A stretch of DNA of 64,000 nucleotides from assembly GCA_945787445.1 (NCBI GenBank), contig CALZHT010000012.1:1-64000 (forward strand), given 5' to 3'. Both the position numbers and the translations under genes were made by a program. This stretch comes from an uncultured Desulfobulbaceae bacterium (GTDB taxonomy: Bacteria > Desulfobacterota > Desulfobulbia > Desulfobulbales > CALZHT01). The first letter of the stretch is position 1. Each line of letters begins with the position of its first letter. The notes below the pieces were generated by a model, which worked only from the letters and a program-made list of their open reading frames with translations, did no database searches and was not told where the DNA came from. This document shows positions 19,501 to 26,802 of the stretch, piece by piece.

Positions 19501-20125
19501 ACTGTTCCGGACCGCGCTGCACCCCGATCACCTTGCCCTGGATCAGCAACTCATCAAAGCCGTAAAGCATTGACGTGTAGGCCTCGTTCTCCGGCCGCAG
19601 TTCAATGTGATCATGGTGCAGAAAGAAACGTTTGACAGTGGCCTCCTCATGGTCGATCAATGCCACGACGATTTCGTTGTTGACCGCATATTGGCGTGGT
19701 TCGCAGATCACCAGATCGCCTGCTAGAATTCCGGCATTCTGCATGGAGTCGCCTTTAACATGCAGGGCGAACAGATTTTCGCCATGGAATATATTGCGGT
19801 CCACCACAACGCTGCCGTCCCACTCCTGCTGGGCATACATGGGCAGCCCGGCCTGTACCTTGCCGATAATCGGTACCTCCCGCCAACGATGCATTGCCGA
19901 CTGCTGCTGAGTGCGGTTAAGCAGATAAATGGTCCGGCTGTAGCGGCCATCCCGCCGGAGATAGCCCTTTTCCTCCAGGGCGCGGATAAGCTGGGCCACG
20001 GCCCCGTGGCTGACACCAAGGTCTTCGGCAGCCTGGCGCAGGTTGGGGATAGCCCCCCGATTGGCCATGGCATTTTCCAGGTATTCAAGAAACTGCTGCT
20101 GCCTGGGGGTAAGTTTGGAACGCAT
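19484..20125 (-). CDS. lexA: LexA-type SOS repressor
   Basis: The 213-residue protein has an N-terminal winged helix-turn-helix (LTPRQQQFLEYLENAM...NLRQAAEDLGVSHGAVAQLIRALEEKGYL). The S24 self-cleavage domain contains the Ala-Gly scissile site (KVQAGLP), the Ser nucleophile (VKGDSMQNAGI) and the general-base Lys (EEATVKRFF). It should repress the downstream DUF72-imuB-dnaE2 genes until RecA* triggers cleavage. The last residues (LYTAT) and the TAA stop are encoded by the end of the family B repeat, so the native C-terminus has been replaced over a few residues. The HTH differs from E. coli LexA, so the operator is not predictable. RBS: GAGGAAAAAGACC before the ATG. Confidence 0.88.
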   Translation of the reverse strand: MRSKLTPRQQQFLEYLENAMANRGAIPNLRQAAEDLGVSHGAVAQLIRALEEKGYLRRDGRYSRTIYLLNRTQQQSAMHRWREVPIIGKVQAGLPMYAQQEWDGSVVVDRNIFHGENLFALHVKGDSMQNAGILAGDLVICEPRQYAVNNEIVVALIDHEEATVKRFFLHHDHIELRPENEAYTSMLYGFDELLIQGKVIGVQRGPEQLYTAT

Positions 20126-20191
20126 GGTCTTTTTCCTCTTTGTAAGTCTCAGTTAAGATTGCCATCCCTGCTTTTCAGGTAGGCAACGTTA

Positions 20192-20315
20192 GCTCGTATT
20201 TGTTATTTTCGTGCTCGTGCATGTAATCGTAATCGATTTTCCTTGTATTCATCATAGTACAAACACGTAATGCTTCCTTTTCGATTACGAGCACGAACAC
20301 GAGCACGATACAAAC
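20192..20315. repeat. Dispersed repeat family C, copy 1
   Basis: A ~124-bp stretch built from inverted blocks: CGTGCTCGT...AATCGA on the left and TCGATTACGAGCACGAACACGAGCACG on the right in pieces. A shorter, oppositely oriented copy lies at 46631-46730 and shares the outer TATTTGTTATTTTCGTGCTCG. It lies between the lexA start and a palindromic site at 20425, so it may separate lexA from its original promoter region. Confidence 0.75.
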
Positions 20316-20424
20316 AGGCCTATTTGATCCGTATCCGAACTTTCAGTCCTTTTCATTTAAAATCCAACGTCTTTAGAAAGAGGTTGTTGGGTTACAGTCT
20401 GGGCTGATGCTAGGGCCGGACAGC

Positions 20425-20452
20425 AATTGTATATATAAATGTATATGCAATT
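20425..20452. promoter_or_regulatory. Palindromic site in the lexA / membrane protein divergent region, possible operator
   Basis: AATTGTATATA, a 6-bp spacer, then TATATGCAATT: 10 of 11 positions are symmetrical. It lies 300 bp upstream of lexA and 170 bp upstream of the plus-strand membrane gene. Its GTATAT half-sites recall LexA-type operators, but the DNA specificity of this LexA is unknown. No other copy was found at imuB or DUF72. Confidence 0.3.
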
Positions 20453-20625
20453 ATTATAAATGTCAATATAGATAAAACATTATACTTTACAAATATTCTT
20501 TATGACGATGCATTTTCGATTCCTGGGTGGATTTTGTCGGTCAGCGAACTATTTATAGGAGAGAAGGCATATTGCCTTTTAAAAAATCAAGAGGGGGGTG
20601 TACAATTTGCAAAAAGGGGGGAATC

Positions 20626-21255
20626 ATGTTTGTCGGACACTACGCCTTCGGTTTATTGCTGAAGAAGAAATTCAACGAAATATCCTTATGGCTTTTATTT
20701 GTTGCGGTCCAGCTTGTCGACATTCTCGCCTTTATCTTTGTTCTTCTGGGCATAGAAAGGATACGCTATAATCCGAGCCCCAATCCATTCCTGCGGACAA
20801 TTATTGAATATGTTCCCTTTACACACTCTTTGTTCGGTAACGCCATTCTCGCTGGCATGGTTTTCCTGCTTTTCTGGAAACTCAACAGCAGGCGCTGGGC
20901 AAGTGTTCTTGCCATTGGCGTCCTGTCCCACTGGTTCCTGGATGTTCTCGTGCACACACCGGATATGCCTCTTTTCTTTGACAGCTATAAAGTCGGCCTG
21001 GGGCTGTGGCACCTGCCCATTTTGAGCTTTGCAGCCGAAATTGCTTTCCTGCTTCTGGCAGGAATTATCCTCCTCAAAGGCTCCCCGCAGATCAACCGTT
21101 ATATCGTCCTTGTCACTCTCCTGGTAGTAGCATATGGAGGCATGTTCTTTGCGCCGGAAGCGGAAGCAAAAGCGGCAGTAGTTGCTTTTTCCAGTCTCAC
21201 CATTTACTCGTTCTACACTGCCCTGGCGTATTGGTGTGAAAGAAGAAAGGCTTAA
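20626..21255 (+). CDS. Polytopic membrane protein, YdjM/DUF457-like metal-dependent hydrolase family
   Basis: The protein has 209 residues from ATG 20626, behind a strong GGGGGG-type RBS; the upstream in-frame extension to 20527 is not hydrophobic or conserved-looking. It has six or so membrane segments. Conserved polar residues are FVGHYAFGLLLK, QLVDILAF, VPFTHSLFGN and GVLSHWFLDVLVHTPDMPL, the His/Asp pattern of the YdjM-like inner-membrane family. Function is unknown. It stands alone between the lexA region and an unrelated exported protein. Confidence 0.6.
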   Translation: MFVGHYAFGLLLKKKFNEISLWLLFVAVQLVDILAFIFVLLGIERIRYNPSPNPFLRTIIEYVPFTHSLFGNAILAGMVFLLFWKLNSRRWASVLAIGVLSHWFLDVLVHTPDMPLFFDSYKVGLGLWHLPILSFAAEIAFLLLAGIILLKGSPQINRYIVLVTLLVVAYGGMFFAPEAEAKAAVVAFSSLTIYSFYTALAYWCERRKA

Positions 21256-21438
21256 TTTCATTTTTTCGACGATGATATATGCTTGCCATATGGACAAGGT
21301 AGTAGAAAAACACTATGATTCAGGCAAGGCTGTTGGAAAATACAGGGGCTGCCCAGGAGGTAGGATCGTACTTGATATACTGCTGAGAGGAATCAGATAA
21401 TGCTAATATTTGACGGGATAGCGTCAAAAGGAGGGAAT

Positions 21439-21954
21439 ATGAAATCTTCAGCTGTTTCAATTATTTTTTTGTCACTTCTCTTCACTCCATTTTCAATATT
21501 TTCCACCAATAGTTTTGCCGACATAAAGACCGAAGAAAAGGTGGAAATGGAAATCGGCATCAACAGAGAACACAGAGACGTCGGATTGAAGCGTTTGGAA
21601 TTAGTCGATAAGGCGTTAGATCGTGAACTTGTTGAAAGAAAAAGACAGCTCGTCCACAAGATCGAGCAGGATTACAATAAAAAGGTTATCGAGCTTATTA
21701 ACAGCATCATCCCGGCAATCTTTAATAACAAAGTGATGACCCACCTGGATGTCAATTTTTTTGCCCCTGAGTTCGAATCCCAGATTCATGCCAGTCAGAC
21801 TGCTTCTGTGTCAATTATCCTCACGAATGAGGCTTTTGGTACATGGGCCGCGCAAAATTCCAGCGAACAAGATGCCATGGACAAAATGAAGCAATTGCTC
21901 ACTACCACATTTAAAATTCCGCCTGAAAATATTTCCATTCTGGTGGTCAATTAG
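21439..21954 (+). CDS. Small exported protein of unknown function
   Basis: The protein has 171 residues from ATG 21439, preceded by AAGGAGGGAAT. A signal peptide (KSSAVSIIFLSLLFTPFSIFSTNSFA) is followed by a charged helix (residues ~30-80) and a compact domain (TASVSIILTNEAFGTWAA...MKQLLTTTFKIPPENISILVVN). I do not recognise the family. The end resembles in style the small alpha-beta ring-building domains of secretin/YscJ/FliF-type proteins, but that is only an impression. It precedes the lipoprotein esterase by 61 bp and may share its transcript. Confidence 0.55.
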   Translation: MKSSAVSIIFLSLLFTPFSIFSTNSFADIKTEEKVEMEIGINREHRDVGLKRLELVDKALDRELVERKRQLVHKIEQDYNKKVIELINSIIPAIFNNKVMTHLDVNFFAPEFESQIHASQTASVSIILTNEAFGTWAAQNSSEQDAMDKMKQLLTTTFKIPPENISILVVN

Positions 21955-22015
21955 AAGCTCTTTATTTTTACAATCAGAAATTAATTCGGATCATTTGCCC
22001 TATCCGCCATAGACA

Positions 22016-23917
22016 ATGCGTGTAAGTAGAACGGTTTTTTCATTTATTTTTTTTCTCTCTTCTGTGATGACCGGCTGCGCCTTTATCCATCTGCAGAAGG
22101 AAGTTGAAATCATCCACGAGTCCACTATTCTTGTCGGAAACGTTTCAACCAGCATCGTTCCCTGGCAAATGCCGGTTGTCGTTGCTGCATATGCAAAAAA
22201 CAAGGACATCAGAAAAGTTGCTCACTATACAATACTTCATGAACCGGGATCCTATGAATTAATGGTTCCGAAAGGGAACTGTTTTATTTTTGCTTTTGGT
22301 GATACGAATGGAAACCTGGTTTATGAAGCGGGAGAACCGGCCGGCCAGTATATCGGCCCGCAGCCTATTTTTGCGCCAGGCGGCGGAGTTGTTTCAGACC
22401 TGGATTTTATAATTTCCGAGACAAGCAGCGCCAATGTTGATTTTCCGGTAGGTTCTGCAGTTTCTCCAAAACGACCGAAGAAATTGCACAGCACCCTGCC
22501 CGGTGCGTTAGCGGATCTGGATGATGAGTTGTTTTCGGATGCGTATGGAATAAAAGGCTATTGGGAGCCGATGGATTTTTTTAAAGAAGTCGGCGGCAAT
22601 ATCTATTTTCTTGGCGAGTATGATCCGAAGAAGATCCCTATCCTGTTTGTGCACGGTGCGGCAGGATCGCCCCAGAACTGGAAATACTTTTTTGATAATA
22701 TTGATCTAAGCCGCTATCAGCCATGGTTTTATTATTATCCCTCCGGGTCTTCTCTGCAATCCATGTCCCATTTACTGCTCTGGAAGTTACTGAATCTCCG
22801 CATCAAGTATAACTTTGATGAATTGTATATTACGGCCCACAGTATGGGCGGGTTGGTGGTCAGGTCGTTTCTTCTGGATCACGGGCACTATTTTCCGCAA
22901 GTAAAGCTTTTCATTTCAATTTCAACGCCATGGGGCGGTGAGAAGCTCGCGGAAAGCGGGGTGAAATACTCCCCGGCAGTGATTCCGGCATGGAAGGATA
23001 TGCAGCCGGAAGGGGAGTTTATCAAATCTTTATTCCATAAGACAATATCGCCGGAAATCGACTATTATCTCTTTTTCGGACATAAAGGAAACCGCAATCC
23101 GATACGGCCGAATAATGACGGGGCTGTTACTTTGACCAGCCAGTTGGATCTGCGGCCGCAATCAGAAGCTAAAATGATATACGGTTTTAATGAAAATCAT
23201 ATGAGCATTCTTTCGAGCAGGGAAGTACTGGCGCAATATAATGCCATCCTCGCCGCTAGAAATGAACCGAATGGTGATGCCCCACAATTCAAGGGGGGTA
23301 AAATGCAGGTTCATTATTCTTTTGATTATCCTGCAGAAAATCCAAGACCCCGGCCGTCCCTCCTGCTTAGTCCTGTGGACAAAAACCGGGCAGAAATCAT
23401 ACTCTATCATGTGGGCGATACAGGACAGGATTTCGGTCCGTTTCCCGCCGGGGACTACAAGGTGAGTATGATTGCCTCGGCATTTAGAGCTGAACCGCAT
23501 ACAATACCTGTAACCATTGCCGCAGGTAAAATTCCCACTCTCAAATTTTCACTGATACCGCAGGGGAACTTTTTGGGATATATCACGATGCCTCTTGATA
23601 AAAGCGACAACCCGGCGGGAATATTTCGGGCACCGGCTGAAAATGTGCGCATACAGTCCATCACCCTGACCGGGGCCGGTGTAAATCGCACGCTTATCCC
23701 GTTGCAAGGGGAAGTATTCAATTATTCCGACCACTATTTATCGGGAAAAGATTATGCCTTTAAGGCCTGGTTCTGTTTTTTTGATTTGCCGGAGGGGCCA
23801 TACGAACTCACCATCAAGGCCGAGGGTTACGAGCACTCTACGACAGAACATAGGGTTGTGCCTGGGCAACTCAACAGCTCACAGGTTATTGAATTAAACC
23901 CGCTGAAATCACCTTGA
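22016..23917 (+). CDS. Lipoprotein alpha/beta hydrolase (esterase/lipase-like)
   Basis: The 633-residue protein has a lipoprotein signal peptide with lipobox MTGC near residue 20. An N-terminal beta domain (residues ~30-150) precedes an alpha/beta hydrolase domain. This contains the oxyanion-hole region ILFVHGAAGSPQNW and the nucleophile elbow AHSMGGLVVRSF (Ser near residue 282), with FGHKGNRNPIRPNNDGAVT and NENHMSILSS as candidate Asp/His sites. The C-terminal ~200 residues are beta-rich (GDYKVSMIASAF, GPYELTIKAEGYEHST), like carboxypeptidase regulatory or PEGA-type domains. It is probably anchored to the outer membrane and acts on an ester lipid or other ester; the substrate is unknown. Confidence 0.72.
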   Translation: MRVSRTVFSFIFFLSSVMTGCAFIHLQKEVEIIHESTILVGNVSTSIVPWQMPVVVAAYAKNKDIRKVAHYTILHEPGSYELMVPKGNCFIFAFGDTNGNLVYEAGEPAGQYIGPQPIFAPGGGVVSDLDFIISETSSANVDFPVGSAVSPKRPKKLHSTLPGALADLDDELFSDAYGIKGYWEPMDFFKEVGGNIYFLGEYDPKKIPILFVHGAAGSPQNWKYFFDNIDLSRYQPWFYYYPSGSSLQSMSHLLLWKLLNLRIKYNFDELYITAHSMGGLVVRSFLLDHGHYFPQVKLFISISTPWGGEKLAESGVKYSPAVIPAWKDMQPEGEFIKSLFHKTISPEIDYYLFFGHKGNRNPIRPNNDGAVTLTSQLDLRPQSEAKMIYGFNENHMSILSSREVLAQYNAILAARNEPNGDAPQFKGGKMQVHYSFDYPAENPRPRPSLLLSPVDKNRAEIILYHVGDTGQDFGPFPAGDYKVSMIASAFRAEPHTIPVTIAAGKIPTLKFSLIPQGNFLGYITMPLDKSDNPAGIFRAPAENVRIQSITLTGAGVNRTLIPLQGEVFNYSDHYLSGKDYAFKAWFCFFDLPEGPYELTIKAEGYEHSTTEHRVVPGQLNSSQVIELNPLKSP

Positions 23918-23966
23918 GATGCCACAGGAGTATTTTGCCACTAATCCATAATCTCGGGACAGGTCA

Positions 23967-24041
23967 AAGTGCCCAAAGTTAAAGGAAATATCTGATCAGA
24001 AAAGTACCATAATTTTAGGCACTTCAAACTTTAGGCACTTC
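23967..24041. repeat. Short inverted and direct repeat (AAGTGCC..AAAGTT / TTAGGCACTTC)
   Basis: AAGTGCCCAAAGTT at 23967 pairs with AACTTTAGGCACTT at 24027-24040 (one mismatch). TTAGGCACTTC also occurs twice in direct order (24015 and 24031). It lies between the esterase and the aldo/keto reductase. It could fold as a terminator-like stem but has no T-run. Confidence 0.55.
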
Positions 24042-24101
24042 TTTTACGCTCGTATTTTTAGTATCAACTATTAATCTGCCGAGATCAGGTTATCTGAACG
24101 T

Positions 24102-24902
24102 ATGAACTTCAGTGAAAAAATATCATTGGGCAGAACCGGGCTGCAAGTCGGTCGGTTGGGGATTTCTTCGAGTTTCGGCGCGCCGGCAGAGGCCTATGAG
24201 GAGGCGTTTGAGCGAGGTTGCAATTATTTTACCTGGGGCACATTCCTGAAAGGCAGATCATCACAAATGAAAGCAGCCGTAAAGAATATCTGTGCCAGGG
24301 GGGAACAGGATAACCTTGTCCTGGCCATACTGAGCTATGCCCACAACGCCTTTTTAACCGAAACGTTTTTTGTCCGCGGCCTGAAATCGCTTGGCATTGA
24401 GTATGCCGATGTGCTTATTTTAGGATATTTCCCCAAGCGTCCCCCGCAAAAGGTAATAGACGGCGCCCTGAACTTGGTCGAAAAAGGGTTGGTCCGCTTT
24501 ATCGGTATCACCAGTCATAATAGAAAGGTTTTTCCCCAACTTTACCGGGAATCCATTTTTGACATTTTTCATGTCCGTTACAATGCCGCGCACCGCGGGG
24601 CGGAAACGGATGTTTTTCCCGAACTTATCGGCAAAGACCGGCCTGGTTTGGTATCGTTCACTGCCACCTGTTGGAATAAATTGCTTAATCCCAAGAAGAC
24701 GCCGCCTGATGAAAAAACACCCTCAGCTGTTGATTGCTATCGTTTTGTCCTGTCCAACCCGGCAGTGGATATTTGCATGATGGGAGCAAAGACCATTGCC
24801 CAGATGCGGGAAAATCTCACCACCCTCGACTATGGTCCGTTAACGAATGAAGAGTTGAACAGGATGAGGAGAATAGGGGATTTTATATACGGAAAAAAGT
24901 GA
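24102..24902 (+). CDS. Aldo/keto reductase family protein with degenerate active site
   Basis: The 266-residue protein shows the AKR TIM-barrel pattern (LGRTGLQVGRLGISSSFGAP, GCNYFTWGTFLKGRSS, LGIEYADVLILGYF, GLVRFIGITSHNRKVFPQL, NPAVDICMMGAKTIAQMREN). The usual catalytic tetrad is missing: NFFDTA...Y is NYFTWGTF, the strand with the catalytic Lys reads VLAILSYAH, and the D.YLLH His is replaced in DVLILGYF. The C-terminal NADPH site region is partly kept. It is therefore unlikely to be a normal reductase and may bind a ligand or nucleotide without classical chemistry. Monocistronic. Confidence 0.72.
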   Translation: MNFSEKISLGRTGLQVGRLGISSSFGAPAEAYEEAFERGCNYFTWGTFLKGRSSQMKAAVKNICARGEQDNLVLAILSYAHNAFLTETFFVRGLKSLGIEYADVLILGYFPKRPPQKVIDGALNLVEKGLVRFIGITSHNRKVFPQLYRESIFDIFHVRYNAAHRGAETDVFPELIGKDRPGLVSFTATCWNKLLNPKKTPPDEKTPSAVDCYRFVLSNPAVDICMMGAKTIAQMRENLTTLDYGPLTNEELNRMRRIGDFIYGKK

Positions 24903-24973
24903 TTAAAACGACCTCCGTTAAATTGCAGACCGTTCCGATCAAATCATAAAGGTGATGCACAATATCATTCACC

Positions 24974-25118
24974 TATACATAGCGACATAAGTTCGAGGCG
25001 CCCATCCAGAGAAGGAACGAGCGAGGAGCCAGCAGAGTCCCGCTTTAGTGGGATGAGCAAGCACAGCAGCGAGTGACAAAGCCTGATGGGATGTATCGGA
25101 CTTATGGTATTGTGTATA
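24974..25118 (+). mobile_element. MITE-like repeat family B, copy 2
   Basis: A 145-bp element, inverted relative to 19339-19500. It begins TATACATAGCGACATAAGT and ends ACTTATGGTATTGTGTATA. Shared internal blocks include GTTCGAGGCGCCCA, AACGAGCGAG, GTCCCGCT and GGGATGTATCGGACTTAT. The right terminal repeat has decayed more than in copy 1. It fills most of the gap upstream of the radical SAM gene. Confidence 0.75.
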
Positions 25119-25275
25119 GATCCGTAATCCCTATAAAAGAGTTTTCCTTGCATTCTCTTCTCCTGCCTTATCATAATGAAGTACTCTGCATTAAATAAAC
25201 GGAGTACCATGTTGTAAAATAGTAATAGTTTCAATAATATATATAATAAGAATCATAATTCCCTCTAAAATTATC

Positions 25276-26586
25276 ATGGTCAGTTATAGAGAACTTGCAG
25301 AGAAGCTCCCTAAGCTTCTGCAGCGTAAAGGTTTAGTGCATGAGCAATATGGTGATCTAAATCAGAAACAATCTGTTACTTTGCAATGCAATGGCACGCC
25401 GATTCTTTCTTATAACGAAAAGGAACCTTTTTATATCCATATTTCAGTGACCGGCCGCTGTTATGCAAGATGCAAGGGGTGTGTTAATGGTTCAATAACA
25501 CTCACTTGTAAAGATGGAAGGTCTAACAGACCATCGATTCGTGATACAATCCCCGAAAGAGATGCTAAAGCAGTTATCAATCTGCTGGACAAACATGCAA
25601 AAAAGGAAGCGGTTCTCTGCTTTTACGGCGGTGAACCCCTCCTTGCCGTACAGGCCATTGAGGAAATTGTTGCGTATCTTGAGCAGAATGGTGACGTAAG
25701 AATGCCGCAATTGATGCTCTATACCAATGGTGATTTGCTGGAGATGGTTGCAGATAAGCATTCCGGTTTGATTGCAAAACTCTGGCTCATCTCTGTTTCT
25801 ATTGATGGTCGAAAAAAGCAGCATGATGCAACCAGGCTAGGCACAAGTTTAGACAAAATTCACAAAGGTCTAACAAAAATACGAGGCCATAGACAGTCCA
25901 CTGTGCTCATGTGGTCCACCCTACGGGAGGAACAATCCCTATTTGATTGTTTTATGGAGTTTCTCTACTTATATAAACATGGAGATGCGGACCAATTTTT
26001 CTGGCACTGGATTGAGACGGTAGAGCCATATACTCAATTTTTCGAGTATGCTGCATCTTATGAAACCGGCCTGCACTCTATTATGGATCATTATCTTGAA
26101 TTCCTGCAAAGAGGCAGAATTTTACCTGTTGTGCATATCAACGAACTTCTGCTCTATATTTTAACTGGAAATGAGCGTAATTCTTCAGCATGTGGAGTGG
26201 AACTGGCGGGGAATTATGACCTTATAGATGGTAAAGTGCATTCTTGCGCGGATTTGCCGCCTGAATTAGCTATAGGGGAAATAGGTGATGATGGCACCGT
26301 CTATTTCCATGACCACGATTTGTCACCCCTTGTATTGTATAAGGAATTACTCGGCTGTTCCGAATGTGGAGTTCATGGCTATTGTGGAGGAAGGTGCCCC
26401 GTGCAAGCGCAGGTGGGTTCTGCTGAGCGGCTTGTGCAGTATTGTCAGCTCATGCGGCTGCATGTTGCGGTCGTAAAACAATATGTCCCGCAGATCCTGC
26501 CATTAATGGCTGAAAAAGATATCAGTGTCCAGCAACTCTATGATGAGTCCGCCTGCTTTGCCCAATTTACAGACGTTACTCCGTAA
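25276..26586 (+). CDS. Radical SAM/SPASM domain protein
   Basis: The 436-residue protein has an N-terminal radical SAM domain with the cluster motif in TGRCYARCKGCVNG (C-x3-C-x2-C) and the GGEP motif (CFYGGEPLLA). The C-terminal SPASM-like part has extra cysteines: SACGVE, SCADLP, GCSECGVHGYCGGRCPVQ and QYCQ. Such enzymes commonly modify peptides or mature enzymes with auxiliary Fe-S clusters; no precursor peptide or partner gene is seen nearby. The gene is isolated between a family B repeat and a 107-bp palindrome that overlaps its stop codon. Its AT-rich leader suggests it may be an insertion in this chromosome. The reaction is unknown. Confidence 0.8.
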   Translation: MVSYRELAEKLPKLLQRKGLVHEQYGDLNQKQSVTLQCNGTPILSYNEKEPFYIHISVTGRCYARCKGCVNGSITLTCKDGRSNRPSIRDTIPERDAKAVINLLDKHAKKEAVLCFYGGEPLLAVQAIEEIVAYLEQNGDVRMPQLMLYTNGDLLEMVADKHSGLIAKLWLISVSIDGRKKQHDATRLGTSLDKIHKGLTKIRGHRQSTVLMWSTLREEQSLFDCFMEFLYLYKHGDADQFFWHWIETVEPYTQFFEYAASYETGLHSIMDHYLEFLQRGRILPVVHINELLLYILTGNERNSSACGVELAGNYDLIDGKVHSCADLPPELAIGEIGDDGTVYFHDHDLSPLVLYKELLGCSECGVHGYCGGRCPVQAQVGSAERLVQYCQLMRLHVAVVKQYVPQILPLMAEKDISVQQLYDESACFAQFTDVTP

Positions 26587-26689
26587 GTGACTGCATGCAC
26601 CGCATCTTCGCACGATCGCTCCTGTCCGCATAGCAGGCTATAGCGAACAGTCGCGCTTGTCCGAATCTACGGCACCTGTAGTCACTTAC
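26583..26689. repeat. 107-bp imperfect palindrome overlapping the radical SAM stop codon
   Basis: Outer arms GTAAGTGACT (26583-26592) and AGTCACTTAC (26680-26689) are exact. The inner arms CTGTCCGCATAG and CTATAGCGAACAG meet at a CAGG centre. In between the arms are only partly matched. It can form a single long hairpin of about 50 bp. The TAA stop of the radical SAM gene lies inside the left arm. No T-run follows, so it resembles a MITE or other repeat element more than an intrinsic terminator. Confidence 0.65.
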
Positions 26690-26802
26690 AGCTTTTAATG
26701 AATACGAAAAGCGAGCTTCAATAACAATGTTTTTAAGGAATTTTATTCTGTTTTAGGACTTACTGCCTCGCAGCTTGTTGAGAGGTAGTCCATTTGGATT
26801 GG

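Noticed and set aside
24965-25234. Minus-strand 89-residue frame upstream of the radical SAM gene
   Set aside because: It is formed mostly by family B repeat sequence and is not shared as a frame with the other copy.
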